From Rhyacophila brunnea (Eukaryota > Arthropoda > Insecta > Trichoptera > Rhyacophilidae), in NCBI GenBank assembly GCA_022495005.1, contig JAGYXB010002030.1, positions 124,001 through 188,000 of the forward strand: a stretch of DNA of 64,000 bases, read 5' to 3'. Positions 42,840 to 54,000 of this stretch are shown here, piece after piece. The notes under the pieces are model-generated. The model was given only the letters and a program-made list of their open reading frames with translations, was not told the origin of the DNA and did no database searches. How positions within the stretch are numbered: position 1 is the stretch's first letter; the number at the start of each line of letters is the position of its first letter. The position numbers were made by a program, and so were the translations under genes.

Positions 42840-42852
42840 TACTAATAGAACA
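42840..42852 (-). repeat. 13-bp TSD of the R1-clade element, 5' side
   Basis: TACTAATAGAACA, identical to 37843-37855. The MITE continues to the right with ATAAACAGAACATAAAATG. Confidence 0.9.
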
Positions 42853-43001
42853 ATAAACAGAACATAAAATGAACGTATGTTGGATTTATATGAAAAATAA
42901 TATTTCGTTTGACAGGTGTCATTTGCACCCGCGACCCGCAGTCCGCGCATCGCCTAGCAACGATCTTTTTAGACCGTGCCTCAACTAATGCATGGCCTTA
43001 A

Positions 43002-44002
43002 GAGAGAATTTAGAGAGAAAAGGGTTGGCCTGACTCAGTTAGTCTCGGTGACATTAAATGTCCCCTGTATCCACATACTTAGGTAATATCATGATTTCAA
43101 TTCGATGATTCTACGGAAGAATCAGGATCTCAGGATCAACCGTTCCGCTATCCTCCTCCAATCCCAAGAGTCCAATCGCCGGTGCATCCTTCAACCACTG
43201 CAATTTGGGTCTTCCAACACTCGTTGAACATGACAAGTTCATTTCAGCTGAGAAATTTTGATGGTTTGAATTATTTTCATTCTGTGTTTCAACTATCACT
43301 ATCAACAGGATATTTCGTTCGAAGATCAGAAGCCGTTTTCAGACTTGTTACAGTATTTAGTATATCTAGATGTTTGTGTTCCGAGATGTTTACGGATCGC
43401 CAAGGGTCGTTACCTACACGAAATCATATTTTTGAAACGCACTAAAATAATTTTTGCCGGAGGTGATTTGTCAGAATGACTTAGCCGTGTAGGCAGGGGT
43501 AAATTAGAGGGGTGGTCTCATGGGTGGGGGATGAAACGGCGAAGCATTAGGGGAGCGTTAACATTTATTTACGGCCGCGTCTTACCCCTGACGGAAAGCT
43601 GTTTGCGAAAATATCTATGGTTAATTAGAGTAATGGCGTATGTATTCATGGGTATACCAGAATCCAGGAATATGATAGTATGATACTTACATAAATGCTT
43701 ATTATGACGACCATAATAAACATAATATGCCTTATATTAACAATTAGGGGTTTCTTTTGATAATGACTTAATTGCTTTAATTATATATAATTGCCTTCTA
43801 ATTCATAATTCTCATAAATATGCATCATCGATTACAATAATGATAGTAATTTTGAATGACAATATATATAGTAATTTTAATTGGTTTATTTTTGAACAGA
43901 GAATTTCTTAAGTTTTTTTAATTACTGTTCATATATCGCACCCCTAGAACAACACCGCACAATCCCAAATGTCATGTTCTGAGTAAATCGACGAATTTCA
44001 AC
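43002..44002. other. Spacer without recognised genes
   Basis: A minus open frame at 43111-43305 (TSVGRPKLQWLKDAP) has a faint similarity to retrotransposon tails (GRPKxxW) but too little to name. Confidence 0.35.
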
Positions 44003-44010
44003 TTTCTTTC

Positions 44011-44260
44011 TCTTCTTCGACCATGTCCGATCCTAATAGGATCATATGGGCCTCCACAGAGTGGAGGATGTTTCTATTGACAGATTTTTTTTTTGGGTTT
44101 ACGAGAAATGGATGTCAGCCACTTGCTCAACCTATTAGATCCATACTCTGACTCATACACAAATTAAAAAAACAATATGTGTACTTGTCAGACCCAGGAT
44201 TCGAATCCGAGACCCACGACGCAATAGGTCAACGCTTAAGCCCCGCGGCCATTGTGGGTG
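44011..44260 (-). mobile_element. tRNA-derived SINE, copy 3, with exact TSD
   Basis: The minus strand runs from the tRNA-like head (GCTTAAGCGTTGACC; B box GGATTCGAATCC seen on plus) to the body GAGCAAGTGGCTGACATCC and the end GACATGGTCGAAGAAGAGA. TTTCTTTC is duplicated at 44003-44010 and 44261-44268. Confidence 0.85.
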
Positions 44261-44268
44261 TTTCTTTC

Positions 44269-44680
44269 AGCATAAATTATAACCTAAGTGAACCAAACTA
44301 CATGGATAGTGAATACAATATTAAGCTTTTCCAATACCTATAATAATTTTAGATTTTCAAAATAATATGGCAGTGTTTTTAAAATATTTTGGATTGCAGT
44401 ACCGATAGCAATGAGTAGGTAGGTTGAGAGTAGTATTTTTAATGTTTATAATTACTAATGATCTATTATTAGATTTTGACGATTTATACGCTTATCGAGT
44501 GTATTATTAATGATAATATAGTGGTTAACACTTCTCAACTATTCATAATTTATTTGTTATATTTTTTTGTGAGCCTCGACAGGTAAGAGATAAAGTTTTT
44601 ACCTACTTTATTGTATTAATTTGTTATATAAGTTAGAGTTAACTGTATTCGTTGCCAGTGTGTATTTGCCGTTTGGCGAG
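44269..44680. other. AT-rich spacer
   Basis: No supported feature. Confidence 0.4.
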
Positions 44681-44689
44681 AGCACACAG

Positions 44690-44725
44690 TGCCTGAAGAT
44701 GCCGAAAGGCGAAACCCGGGTCGCA
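44690..44725 (+). ncRNA. Candidate hammerhead ribozyme (Penelope-type)
   Basis: In order: TGC (stem I), CTGAAGA (the CUGANGA box), T, GCC-GAAA-GGC (stem II), GAAA, CCCGGGTC, GCA (stem I). The minimal GAAAC-NNNN-GUC stem III is the form reported for hammerheads of Penelope-like elements. Cleavage would be after GUC at 44722. Weak points: stem I has only three clear pairs and an extra U lies between the CUGANGA box and stem II. The flank ATGGAATAGTACAAAACTTA recurs at 36210. Confidence 0.45.
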
Positions 44726-45433
44726 AAAAAATGACTTAAATGGAATAGTACAAAACTTAAATCCATTAGAATCATGTATGTATCAATGGAATATATTAGT
44801 AGAAGTGTGTTATTTTCTTAAAGTGAATCTGTAATGCAAAGCCTAGCCTAGCTAGCTAACTAGCTTAATCAGTAGACCAGTGGTCCCTTTTTGCTTCAAT
44901 TGAATTTCATGCATTTTGGCTTTGGTCATATTGAGCTATTTGACATAGGCACTTCTAGCATTAGGCCCCTGATATTTATTTATACTTACATAATAGTTAA
45001 TTATAGGTATCATAATAATTATTATGTCTACATAATTCAGTATAGCAATATTTTAAATTATAGTTTTTCATTTCAAACAAACTACAAACGAAATCAACGA
45101 CATAATTAAACCATTAAAACTCTCCGAAATGTTAAGAAAAAATGGCCGATATTAAAACTGCATGCGGACGTTTAAAAAAGTGCGGCATTTTAATAGTCAG
45201 CGAAACAATAAAAAAGCTCTGAAAAAAAAACAAAAAAAAACTGAGCGCCACGTGCCGCCATTGATGTGGCTGTCATTTCTTCGTTTTGTGTACGTAGCTA
45301 ATCGGCCGCCCCCTTGTCTTTAAAAAAGTGTCACAACTTACCCCCGACCCCACAGGACTGGAAAACCGGGTGGGGTAGCTCCGATAAATTCCATTTTATT
45401 GTTCGCTCACGTTTCTATGTTATTAGATAATTA
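44726..45433. other. Spacer, nothing recognised
   Basis: The start (to about 44775) is Penelope-like 3' sequence; the remainder is unassigned. The open frame 44891-45109 is low-complexity. Confidence 0.4.
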
Positions 45434-45441
45434 CTACATAA

Positions 45442-46018
45442 CAATAGCGAAGGGTGGAGGTAGGCTGTTCAGCTGATCAGCCATAAATAGTGCACGCTCA
45501 ACTTTGTCAGTCAAACGTATCTATTTTCATTGAAATACTACTACAATTATTTACCGACGATGTTAGTTAGTCTTTTTTAAATTCAATTAAACCCTGCGAA
45601 ACCTAGTCACAATAAATGATAATAAAACATTTCAAATTATGCAATTAAATTATACATAACTTTGGATATTTTATAGATAGACTAATATTTTTAATCTATT
45701 ATAGTTTGGTTTAAGTTAAAAAAAAATGAACCAACAATATGTGTAATAATATGTAGATACCTATTCTTAATCCAACGAAAACAAATATAAGTAATAATGA
45801 AAAAGTGGACACAATTTTGTCGTATCGCCCAAGTATACCAAAACTATTATTGTTTGGTTTAGGGAAGGTTTAATTGAGTTTTAAAAACTAACCAATACCA
45901 TCGATAAATAATGAAATTGTAGTCTTAGTTCAATAAAAACAAACACGTATGACTAACAAAATTTAATCTGCACTATTTATGGCGGATCTGAAAAGCCTAA
46001 CTCCACCCTTCACTACCG
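45442..46018 (+). mobile_element. hAT-like MITE (CAGTGGCGAAGG family)
   Basis: 577 bp with ends CAATAGCGAAGGGTGGAGG and CTCCACCCTTCACTACCG. CTACATAA and CTACATAC form a TSD (7 of 8). The subterminal CATAAATAGTGCACG and its inverse (TGCACTATTTATGGCGG) extend the TIRs to about 50 bp. Confidence 0.75.
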
Positions 46019-46556
46019 CTACATACTAGATTTCCTAAAGAGGAGAATATCAATTCTGTACATGGGAGGTAAACTACACTATGTCAAAAAAGACACTTTT
46101 TCACAATGGCTGTTCAAAGTTTTTTCGTGAAGTTTTTGTTAGAATACTACCGGTTTTCTCATACTATTTGTTATGATCTTTGGTTTAATGATACTTGAGG
46201 TGTTTCTCTACAATATTCAAGGAAAATTTAAAAGAAAATGCATTTGATTCTTAAAATAAATGATGTTTAATGTACATAGTGCTGTTTACCTCTAAAAAGT
46301 TTTACACATTCAAATTACATGGTGCAGAATTCTCTAAAAAACTTTTACTGCAATCAAAATACCTACCTTTAAGAAAGTGAAAGAACCATTCGATTTGCGT
46401 GATATTAATAATTTTCAGTAATAAAAGATAACAAGATATTAATTTTCAAATTTTATTAGGATTATAGTGATAGTAAGTATCTAAGTATGAAAAATTAGAC
46501 AGCAAATTATTATACACAAAAAATATGATAGGTACATAAAAATATTGATAATAAAT

Positions 46557-47003
46557 TCAATCATCCTCGGGGAAATCTGGAGTCTGGTCTTCTTTTTGCA
46601 GCGTCTTATAAAATTCGTGACACTCACTGGGTATAAATGGTAGAAGTGCCATCAAATCGTTGTATTTTGCCGAGGAAATAGGCTTTAAAGTATTTCTACG
46701 TGGCCCCAAAGAAGCTGGAAATCTCCTAGACCTTCTTTTTAACGAAATTGTTTAAAATAATTCTTCTTCATTAAAAGAAGTTTTATAATGGAGATCTCCT
46801 ATATTTTCCTGACGAATTTGGAGATGAGTGCACTGAGATAGTAAAAATGCTTCCTTATCATTATTCACTTTCCTGTTAACAAAAGGTGAGTGTGTACCAT
46901 CAAAGAGAACTTTAAAATTTTTAAAATCACTAAATTCTAAATTATATACACGGAATTTATTAGAACAGCTCCTTATGAATTGCTGCCAATCCCATGGTGT
47001 CAT
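46557..47003 (-). pseudogene. Unrecognised element protein, C-terminal segment, one stop
   Basis: From ATG at 47003 the frame reads MTPWDWQQFIRSCSNKFRVY, SDFKNFKVLFDG, QIRQENIGDLHYKTSFNEEE, then TAA at 46752-46754. It then stays open as TISLKRRSRRFPASLGPRRN, YNDLMALLPFIPSECHEFYK and PDFPEDD to TGA at 46557-46559. One stop therefore splits a 148-residue segment. An acceptor-like TTTTATTAG precedes it, so the upstream part may be spliced from 47437-47631. The order of blocks resembles proteins encoded in repeated insect elements, but I cannot name the family. Confidence 0.55.
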
Positions 47004-47436
47004 TATGGAGAGATTGTTATTTTTTTTCTCCTAATAAAATTTGAAAATTAATATCTTGTTATCTTTTAATACTGAAAATTATTAATATCACGCAAATCGA
47101 ATGGTTCTTTCACTTTCTTAAAGGTAGGTATTTTGATTCCAGTAAAAGTTTTTTAGAGAATTCTGCACCATGTAATTTGAATGTGTAAAACTTTTTAGAG
47201 GTAAACAGCACTATGTACATTAAACATCATTTATTTTAAGAATCAAATGCATTTTCTTTTAAATTTTCCTTGAATATTGTAGAAAAACACCTCAAGTATC
47301 ATTAAACCAAAGATCATAACAAATAGTATGAGAAAACCGGTAGTATTCTAACAAAAACTTCATGAAAAAACTTTGATGGCCAGTGGTGAACTGCACCAAG
47401 TCGTTTCGGTGTTGTTTCCCTCTAACCACTTATCAC

Positions 47437-47631
47437 TTAGCACAATGGGGTAATGAACACCATATCTTCTTGGTGTTCTATCCCTCGGATATAATACATA
47501 ACATAGTGTAATATGCCTTTCATTATATTCGTTTCTGGGAGGGTTACGACATAGTTGAGTATATCACTGGAAAGAACATCGCGAGCCATGTAAAAATATG
47601 TAAAAATCTCAATTTTGCCAAAAATCGACAT
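47437..47631 (-). CDS. Possible upstream exon of the foldback protein
   Basis: A 64-codon frame begins MSIFGKIEIFTYFYMARDVL and goes on LPETNIMKGILHYVMYYIRG. A donor-like GATATG/GTGTTC lies near its end. If spliced to the acceptor near 47038 it would join the 46557-47003 segment across an intron made of the foldback arm. The family is unknown. Confidence 0.35.
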   Translation of the reverse strand: MSIFGKIEIFTYFYMARDVLSSDILNYVVTLPETNIMKGILHYVMYYIRGIEHQEDMVFITPLC

Positions 47632-47799
47632 GGTGTAGTTTACCTCCCATGTACAGAATTAGATAAGCTTGGTGTTTATGCCACATTTTTGTGACACTTC
47701 TTAACAATGTGTTTTCTTCTATATAAGTACAACTAGCAATGACCGGGTTGCAGATATGAAAATAATATACAGTTATAATAAAATTTATGTAATTTAATC

Positions 47800-48040
47800 A
47801 ACGAATAATTCACAAGATTTTAGAATGTAACAATTCCATATATTGAACATATAAATAACATGAAAACACTTCAGATACGATAAAAAATTAATAACGCAAT
47901 TTAATAACCAAGCATTTCATGTAGGACCTACTAGCTTAAATTATCGTAATTAGGTAGGCGGCTTATAGTTTAATTGGTTAAAGCATATTGGCACGATACC
48001 AGTGGATATACGGGTTCAAATCCCGTCAGGCGTCGTATTT
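47800..48040 (+). repeat. Repeat with TIR-like left end and tRNA-like segment
   Basis: The left end reads CAACGAATAATTCACAAGAT and then TTAGAATGTAAC; GAAAACACTTCAG follows. The tRNA-like segment at 47957-48034 has GGCTTATAGTTTAATTGG (A-box region) and GGGTTCAAATCCC (T-arm). No right end is visible. Confidence 0.6.
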
Positions 48041-49124
48041 TTTAAAATGTGATTTTTTCACACACACATACAATTGATAAAATGGTTTATACCAAATTTA
48101 GCCATTTGCATATTTTGATAACAACTTTTGGATACGAATCTTAATAACCCATCAGTGAACACCCTTAATTCTACCAGCAGATCAGGTGTTTATCGCTCAA
48201 CTCATGTGCTAATAAGTGCTGGTATGGGTATGGGGAACATATATGGAAGCGACGAGAAATCAATGGCACCTGCTAGATTTTTTAACCTAAGTTTTTCTTA
48301 CCTAACCTTACCTATATTATGGATATTTTTTCAAAATGGACCCCCCTCCCCCATAGTATTTTTCTGTGTGCGCGCATGCACATACAAGTTAAATCGATTG
48401 ACATAATAATTTATTACAAAGCACTCAACTGAACGATTTACTTAATAACTAAATTCACAAAAGCTGAACAGAGTAAAAAGCAACCGAAAATTTAATACAC
48501 CACATATTATAAGGGATGGATAACAGGACATCAGAGCCATACAGAACGTCAACCATTTTCATAATATGTAATATAGTAATACGCTCAGATACAACAATTT
48601 CGTATTGTGATCGAGGTGAGTGTAACTGTTAAGGCATAAAGCCCACCAAAAAAGCGTTCGGTGCGCTCACTACTGAGTAGGCCCCCTCCCACCCGCGCAT
48701 TACCCTTCACCTATGTAATAAGGGGCTCAAGGAGCACAAAATAATTATTATTATCAGCGTCTCTCATAACAAAGCAATAAAAATATTATTAAATATCTCA
48801 GGGCTTGTAATTAATATCGGACACGCAATAACCAAACAAAGAGTTCACTGTTCTTAAATAATGGCTTCTCGCCCGTCAATCGACGACGCTTCGAGGAGCG
48901 TGATTTTGCTTGCTGTGTTCAATGAATGGACTACGTTGTATTTTCGTTAATTCGTATCGCTGAGAAGCCAAAAACGGTGACTCATGGGGCAGGCGGGCAC
49001 AGTGCGTCGTCACATCCAGTGTGCGCTGGCGTATTTGATTACGTTGTATTTTCGATGATTCACATAGAAAATGCTCGAGCGCCCCGTAAGCCTGCTTTAG
49101 TGGACTTTATGCCTAAGCCATGGC
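48041..49124. other. Spacer, nothing firm
   Basis: TACGTTGTATTTTCG occurs twice (about 48932 and 49040) within a CpG-bearing part; no gene is recognised. Confidence 0.35.
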
Positions 49125-49132
49125 TACACAAG

Positions 49133-50114
49133 TAGAGATTGCAATACCGGCAATCAATTATTAAATTTATCGATACCGAAATACCGATTTCAAAAATCCA
49201 AAATTCCGGTATTTTCGGTATTAAGAAAGCATACACGTAGGTTTTTTCAAAAATTAATTTAATGCTACTTACTGTAACTACTTACTATATTGTAAGTAGG
49301 TATATTATTAAATTTATTGTATAAGTTTTATGCTGCCAAAACGCAATATATGAACTGAATATACAAATATACTTATAGAATTATTGCGGTGAATTAAGAT
49401 GTTATTTCGAAAAAGAAAACATCCGTTGCAAATATTTCCAATTATGTATTCTATAACTATTGAAACAACGTTGATAGTCAATAACATCCAACAAACGTTA
49501 AATTTCAGAGCGATTTCTCTGTACCCGGACTTTATTAATATTTGTTAAAATTAGCAGTTTCAATATATTATGATCTATACACATTTACAAAGGTCAACAT
49601 AATAAATGTACGTATGCACTTTAGGTTGCTATAAAACATTGTATACTACTGGATGAATCATATGCTTCTTAAAATGACGCCCGATTTTCAGTGACTCGGC
49701 CTTTGTTAAAACTTACTGAGTAAGCCCAACTAGCTTGCATCTTACTCTAACTAATAGTCAGCGCATGACGACTTGCTCTGTCTGCTTTGCGTTGCAGCCG
49801 CCCTTAGGTTCACTATTCCAAGAACGCAAATTTAGTTTTACAGCCAGGGCAATACGGGTGAAATTCGGGAATCCATGTTATCGGTCTTAACGCATTATAC
49901 CTACAAGGAAATATTATAAGACGATATTCGTAATATCTTTTGTGGTACATTTTTAAAATGACACTTGTATGGGAACTGCTCATCTAATAGTATATCAATG
50001 CTATAAAATAATGTTTTTAAAAGATTTTAATAGTTGTGATTATTGATAGATACCGGTATTCAATAATATATACCGAAATACCGACATTATACTCATTCGG
50101 TATTGCAATCCCTA
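49133..50114. mobile_element. hAT-type MITE with TAGRGATTGCAATACCGG ends
   Basis: 982 bp. The left end TAGAGATTGCAATACCGG and right end CGGTATTGCAATCCCTA are inverted. TACACAAG and TACGCAAG are an 8-bp TSD with one change. Subterminal ACCGAAATACCGA repeats lie on both sides. No coding frame. Confidence 0.8.
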
Positions 50115-50500
50115 TACGCAAGTTGCCAAGACACGCAACCAAACAGTAAGTTAGTAACTACATATATGACACAAAAGCTTTCAGTATTACCTTCACCATC
50201 AAAATCCAACCGATGAAGCGTGTTTCGTCGGATTAGCTCGATAAACCGTTCAATGTATAATCGTTCGTAAATTGGGTACTCGACTACCTACTCAATCAAC
50301 ACTAAGTATATTAAATTTGGGATAATATAACAATAGATTGATGAAATTCGTTAATTAAATTAAACAAATTATTTCGTACTATTCAAGCTGATATTAAACC
50401 ACCCTGTAATAACGTCGTAGTGTTGTTCATGTGTGACGTCACGTCCGAGGGGAGGGTCTTATACAAGGCCCACTATAGTGAGCGTCACGTGTGCCGAAAT
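50115..50500. other. Spacer, nothing recognised
   Basis: No supported feature. Confidence 0.4.
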
Positions 50501-50504
50501 TAAC

Positions 50505-50690
50505 TAGAAGCCAAATTGATAAAGCATATGGGCACGAATCCAATGGTTACAGGTTCAAGTCCCATATAATAGATGGGTAAGTTCTAGTATGTATACTATT
50601 ATATTATAACTGAGGTGTTTAAAAATTATAAATTATAAAGCATGTTACATTATGAAAATCAAAATTCGTTGAATAAAATAAAATGGTTTA
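50505..50690 (+). repeat. tRNA-like segment with family right end
   Basis: GGTTACAGGTTCAAGTCCC (B box and T-arm) at about 50545-50563, then AAATTCGTTGAATAAAATAA near 50661. It belongs to the same family as 36943-37405; the left end is lost. Confidence 0.55.
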
Positions 50691-50723
50691 TTCAATTATT
50701 AGCAAGTGCAAGTATGCTATGGC

Positions 50724-51277
50724 TAGTGGCGGCTCGTGGATAAGATATCTGGCGGTGCTGCGGTTGAATAAAAATAAATGTTTATTTGGATTATATCTTA
50801 CTATTAACATCAAAATTAAATATAAATAATTAATTATATTAATAATGAAAATAAATAACTTTGTATAAATTGCTTGCAGAAATAAATTTTAACAATGTTA
50901 ATAAATAATTATAGCTATATTTCTTTCCTCGCTGTGGCGCGCGTGCTCACGTGCGACGCAGAAACGGAGAAATACTGAAATCGGACTGTCTGACCGGCAG
51001 TACGAAGCTGCAAGCACAGCTGTCCGCGCCCCTCCGTCGCCCACTTGAGAATATTCTATTGAAATCGGTACTGTGCAAAATCAAGTAGGTACCTACCGCG
51101 GTGTATAATATTACTGGACATTGGATGTATCGATGTGCGGGCGAGCTGATTACACACTTAACCATATTGATATTTTCATACAATATACATAAATTTATGT
51201 ATATTATAATATTACAGTTGTCGCAATTTTCTTGGGGATGCTGCAGTTCCGCAGTGCATAATGACGAGCCGCCACTG
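50724..51277. mobile_element. hAT-type MITE
   Basis: 554 bp with ends TAGTGGCGGCTCGT and ACGAGCCGCCACTG. The flanks GCTATGGC and GTTATAAC agree at 5 of 8, a decayed TSD. The long plus frame 51101-51574 crosses its right end and is not a gene. Confidence 0.7.
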
Positions 51278-51324
51278 GTTATAACTAAAATTCGAAGCAA
51301 CCCGAACGTCTGTCTCGTAGTCTG

Positions 51325-51480
51325 TAGCACACTTGTAAAAGCGCATTGGCGCGAATCCAGTGCTTACAGGTTCATGTCACGTCGTACCTTCATCGATTTT
51401 TTTCTAGTAGATATATGTATGAGGTGTCAAATTATGTATGTAAAATATAATATATTGTGCTCAGTAATATACGATGAACA
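51325..51480 (+). repeat. tRNA-like segment, decayed copy
   Basis: TGGCGCGAATCCAGTGCTTA with CAGGTTCATGTCACGTCG aligns with the other tRNA-like segments. The right-end motif is barely recognisable near 51470. Confidence 0.5.
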
Positions 51481-51698
51481 AAATTCAAAATCAAGTAGTG
51501 TAAATATAGCTGGTCTAGGATTTTTTTCAATTATCTACCACAGCCTACATACTTCGCTACTGATATTGAACTAGACGTATCTTTAATAATCAAAATATGG
51601 GCCGATTGGCTGGCTATCGAAAAGAATATGACTGTGGATACTAATATATAACACAATACTAACTGATAACTCATCTATATCTAAACAAATAAGACTAA

Positions 51699-52518
51699 GG
51701 CACGTTTCAGACGGGACACCGGTGTCGCGCTCGATATAATATAGGAGGCCTTTGTATTCGAATAAAGGGGCCTTTGTATTATGTTTATGAACGCCCCAGA
51801 GCTTATGAGTCAACGCGTGCCCGGTACACTTTTCCGTCGGCCGCTACATTCTCAAGCCGCCGATACACTTGTTTTTATTACCGCAGCCAGTTTTATGTTC
51901 TAATTTATAACGCGAAATTATGCGTTGACTCATTAGCTCTGGGGCGTTCATAAACATAATACAAACTCCCCTTTATTCGGATACAAAGGCCTCCAATATT
52001 ATATCGAGCAATTTCTGTATTGATGTAATAAAAAGAATAAAAATAATAAATGGTGACATGTAAAGATGATTCATGCCTTTCAGATCCAGTGACTGCAATC
52101 ATATAAGATAGATAAGTATATGCTCAGAATATCAGTCCTATGCGACATTTCTTTTACCACGGGAAAAAACTCGACTACAAATCGCAGTCCTCAGTTCCCA
52201 ATGAATACGACAAAATATTCATCAGAATCACCTCCGCCTTGCGCTACTAAGAATTTTCCAGGGTTTTTGCAAGGCGGTTTCATAGGCCCTGGCCGAATTC
52301 AAATTAGCAATACCCGATGCGGGTAGAAGAACAGTTTTCAATAAGGCATATTCTCTCAGCCGGCACAATTTTCATTTGACTAGCATCAAGTAGAGTAGTT
52401 TGCGTGCCAAAGTCCTTAAGAAACCTCGATAGTAAATGCGAGGTATCCATAAAGGCATCTAGAAAGAAAAAAAAATATTATATCGAGCGCGACACCGGTG
52501 TCCCGTCTGAAACGGGCC
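51699..52518. mobile_element. TAA-flanked MITE with 46-bp TIRs and an inner palindrome
   Basis: 820 bp. GGCACGTTTCAGACGGGACA starts the left TIR; the inverse ends TGTCCCGTCTGAAACGGGCC. TAA is at 51696-51698 and 52519-52521. Inside, 51744-51816 and 51922-51994 form a second inverted repeat. PIF/Harbinger-type by TSD; no transposase. Confidence 0.8.
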
Positions 52519-52521
52519 TAA

Positions 52522-53720
52522 ATTTGTAATAGCGTCGGACAATCCAATATGAAAGCAAGCATTAAATTTAATCTACTACCTCGAATAGGATTAACATAAC
52601 ATACCAATTGCGTGTACGTTGTAATGTTATTTAATAATTCTTACTGTCGGCCATGATAACTGTGAATTATACGTATTCAGAGACTGGCAAAATGATAATT
52701 TGTATCACGAATGTGTCAGAATAACCGGCACGTTCATGAAACCCACTCTCACCGTGTGTTTGATAATGCTAATTACTTTTGGCGACAGTGTTCACGAATT
52801 TTTCTGTTGCTACTTAGGCGCTGAAATACGCTGGAAAACTGTGATGAATTATTTGAGTTTGCATGTCAATTATTAAAATTAAGCTCGTTTTTAATGTGGC
52901 CAACCACAGGTAGAAACAAGTTTTAAGGACCTACCTAAATATTTTAAATAACAAAGACAAAAATAAACTTTTAGACATTAGTGGCGTTCGGAATTTGTTT
53001 GAACCTAACCGAACATGATCATAACTTTACTGAAGACAATATTATTAAAATCTTTTACTACACGTATAAAGAAGGCTTTAAAATTAATGGTTTACAATTC
53101 CAGGTAATAAATATACGTTTTAAACTTGAAATTCTTATCTATTTCGCTCTATCATAAGCCATCTCGCACATCAAAACTCGTCTCGCGTCGATGTGACGTC
53201 ATCGTTATTCACAAAACACACGTAACCAAATGAAGCTCTGCAGATTGGTCGAAAGCGAGTTTTTAGTTTAAAAATAAATCTACTGTTGCAATCGACAAAT
53301 TGCATGTTTCTCGTCATGCGAGTCGAAGACGCTAGGAGGCATACGAACACCCACAAATTGGCCATTCCTATACCGGCTCGCCGCATCCAAATATCTATAC
53401 GTTTCGAAGGTTACGTGAGACTGTCACTAGGTGGATGTGCGCGGTCTTTATATGCAATATCGGATCGACGTTCCTAGGTTTGATTTGACTGTGCGGTAGG
53501 CGAGGCGAGGTTAGATGTGAGAGCGGGCTAACATGGAATTTAACCAACTGACTCTTTCTCATATTTATCCTTTTCAACCTTCATCACACAGTTTTTACAA
53601 TAATTTAACCCACAAATTTTGGTACCTACTCTTGATAAAAGCTCCCCATGAAAATGAGCATCTTGTGAATAACGCGGTTAGATTAAAAAAACCTTTATTT
53701 TTTAATAAGTAGACAGAGTT
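52522..53720. other. Spacer without recognised genes
   Basis: A CpG-bearing part at 53160-53530 has open frames on both strands but no domain and no clear repeat ends. Confidence 0.35.
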
Positions 53721-53724
53721 AATA

Positions 53725-54000
53725 AAAGTACGCGACATGATAGAGATCGCAACTTAAGCCATTGAAATGGCAACGGGCAGATAATGTTTATCGGCGAGTA
53801 GATACTGGACTACAGTGCTAGGTACCCAAATGGTACTGAACGACCACACTGCCGCCCTAAAACCCGCTGGGTCGATATTCACATTCATCACGTTCCGCAG
53901 ATGGTACGTGGCAGTTAATAAATGGGAACCAGTAAGAGTGGAAGGACATATAGGAAAGCCGGATGTCTTCATTTTGCAAGTCCAATGATAATGCTACAGA
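53725..54000 (+). pseudogene. Decayed retrotransposon C-terminal tail
   Basis: VRDMIEIAT and LKWQRADNVYRRVD, with frameshifts, followed by GTWQLINGN-like text, resemble the VRDxIxxAxxLKWxxAxHVxRxxD tail of insect retrotransposon proteins. It is heavily mutated, so the clade is open. Confidence 0.4.

Larger units (their letters stand above)
37604..42997 (-). mobile_element. TTAA MITE copy 5, host of the full-length R1-clade element
   Basis: TTAA at 37600-37603 and at 42998-43001. The right part (42853-42997) and the left part (37604-37842) together form one MITE in minus orientation, split by the R1-clade element. A stretch of about 60 bp next to the insert (37782-37842) differs from other copies. 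Confidence 0.85.
46052..47660. repeat. 1.6-kb foldback with long unequal arms
   Basis: AATTCTGTACATGGGAGGTA (46052 onward) is the inverse of the right boundary at 47641-47660. Arms of about 400 bp pair from roughly 46110-46462 with 47025-47375 at high identity. The right arm has about 210 bp more (47400-47630), holding a coding exon absent from the left arm. The centre carries a minus-strand coding segment. The class is unknown. Confidence 0.85.

Noticed and set aside
43111..43305. Minus-strand gene (VGRPKLQWLKDAP)
   Set aside because: GRPKxxW hints at a retrotransposon tail, but no other block of the tail can be aligned.
51101..51574. 157-codon plus-strand open frame
   Set aside because: It runs out of the right end of a hAT-type MITE through a tRNA-like repeat and has no domain; a chance frame.
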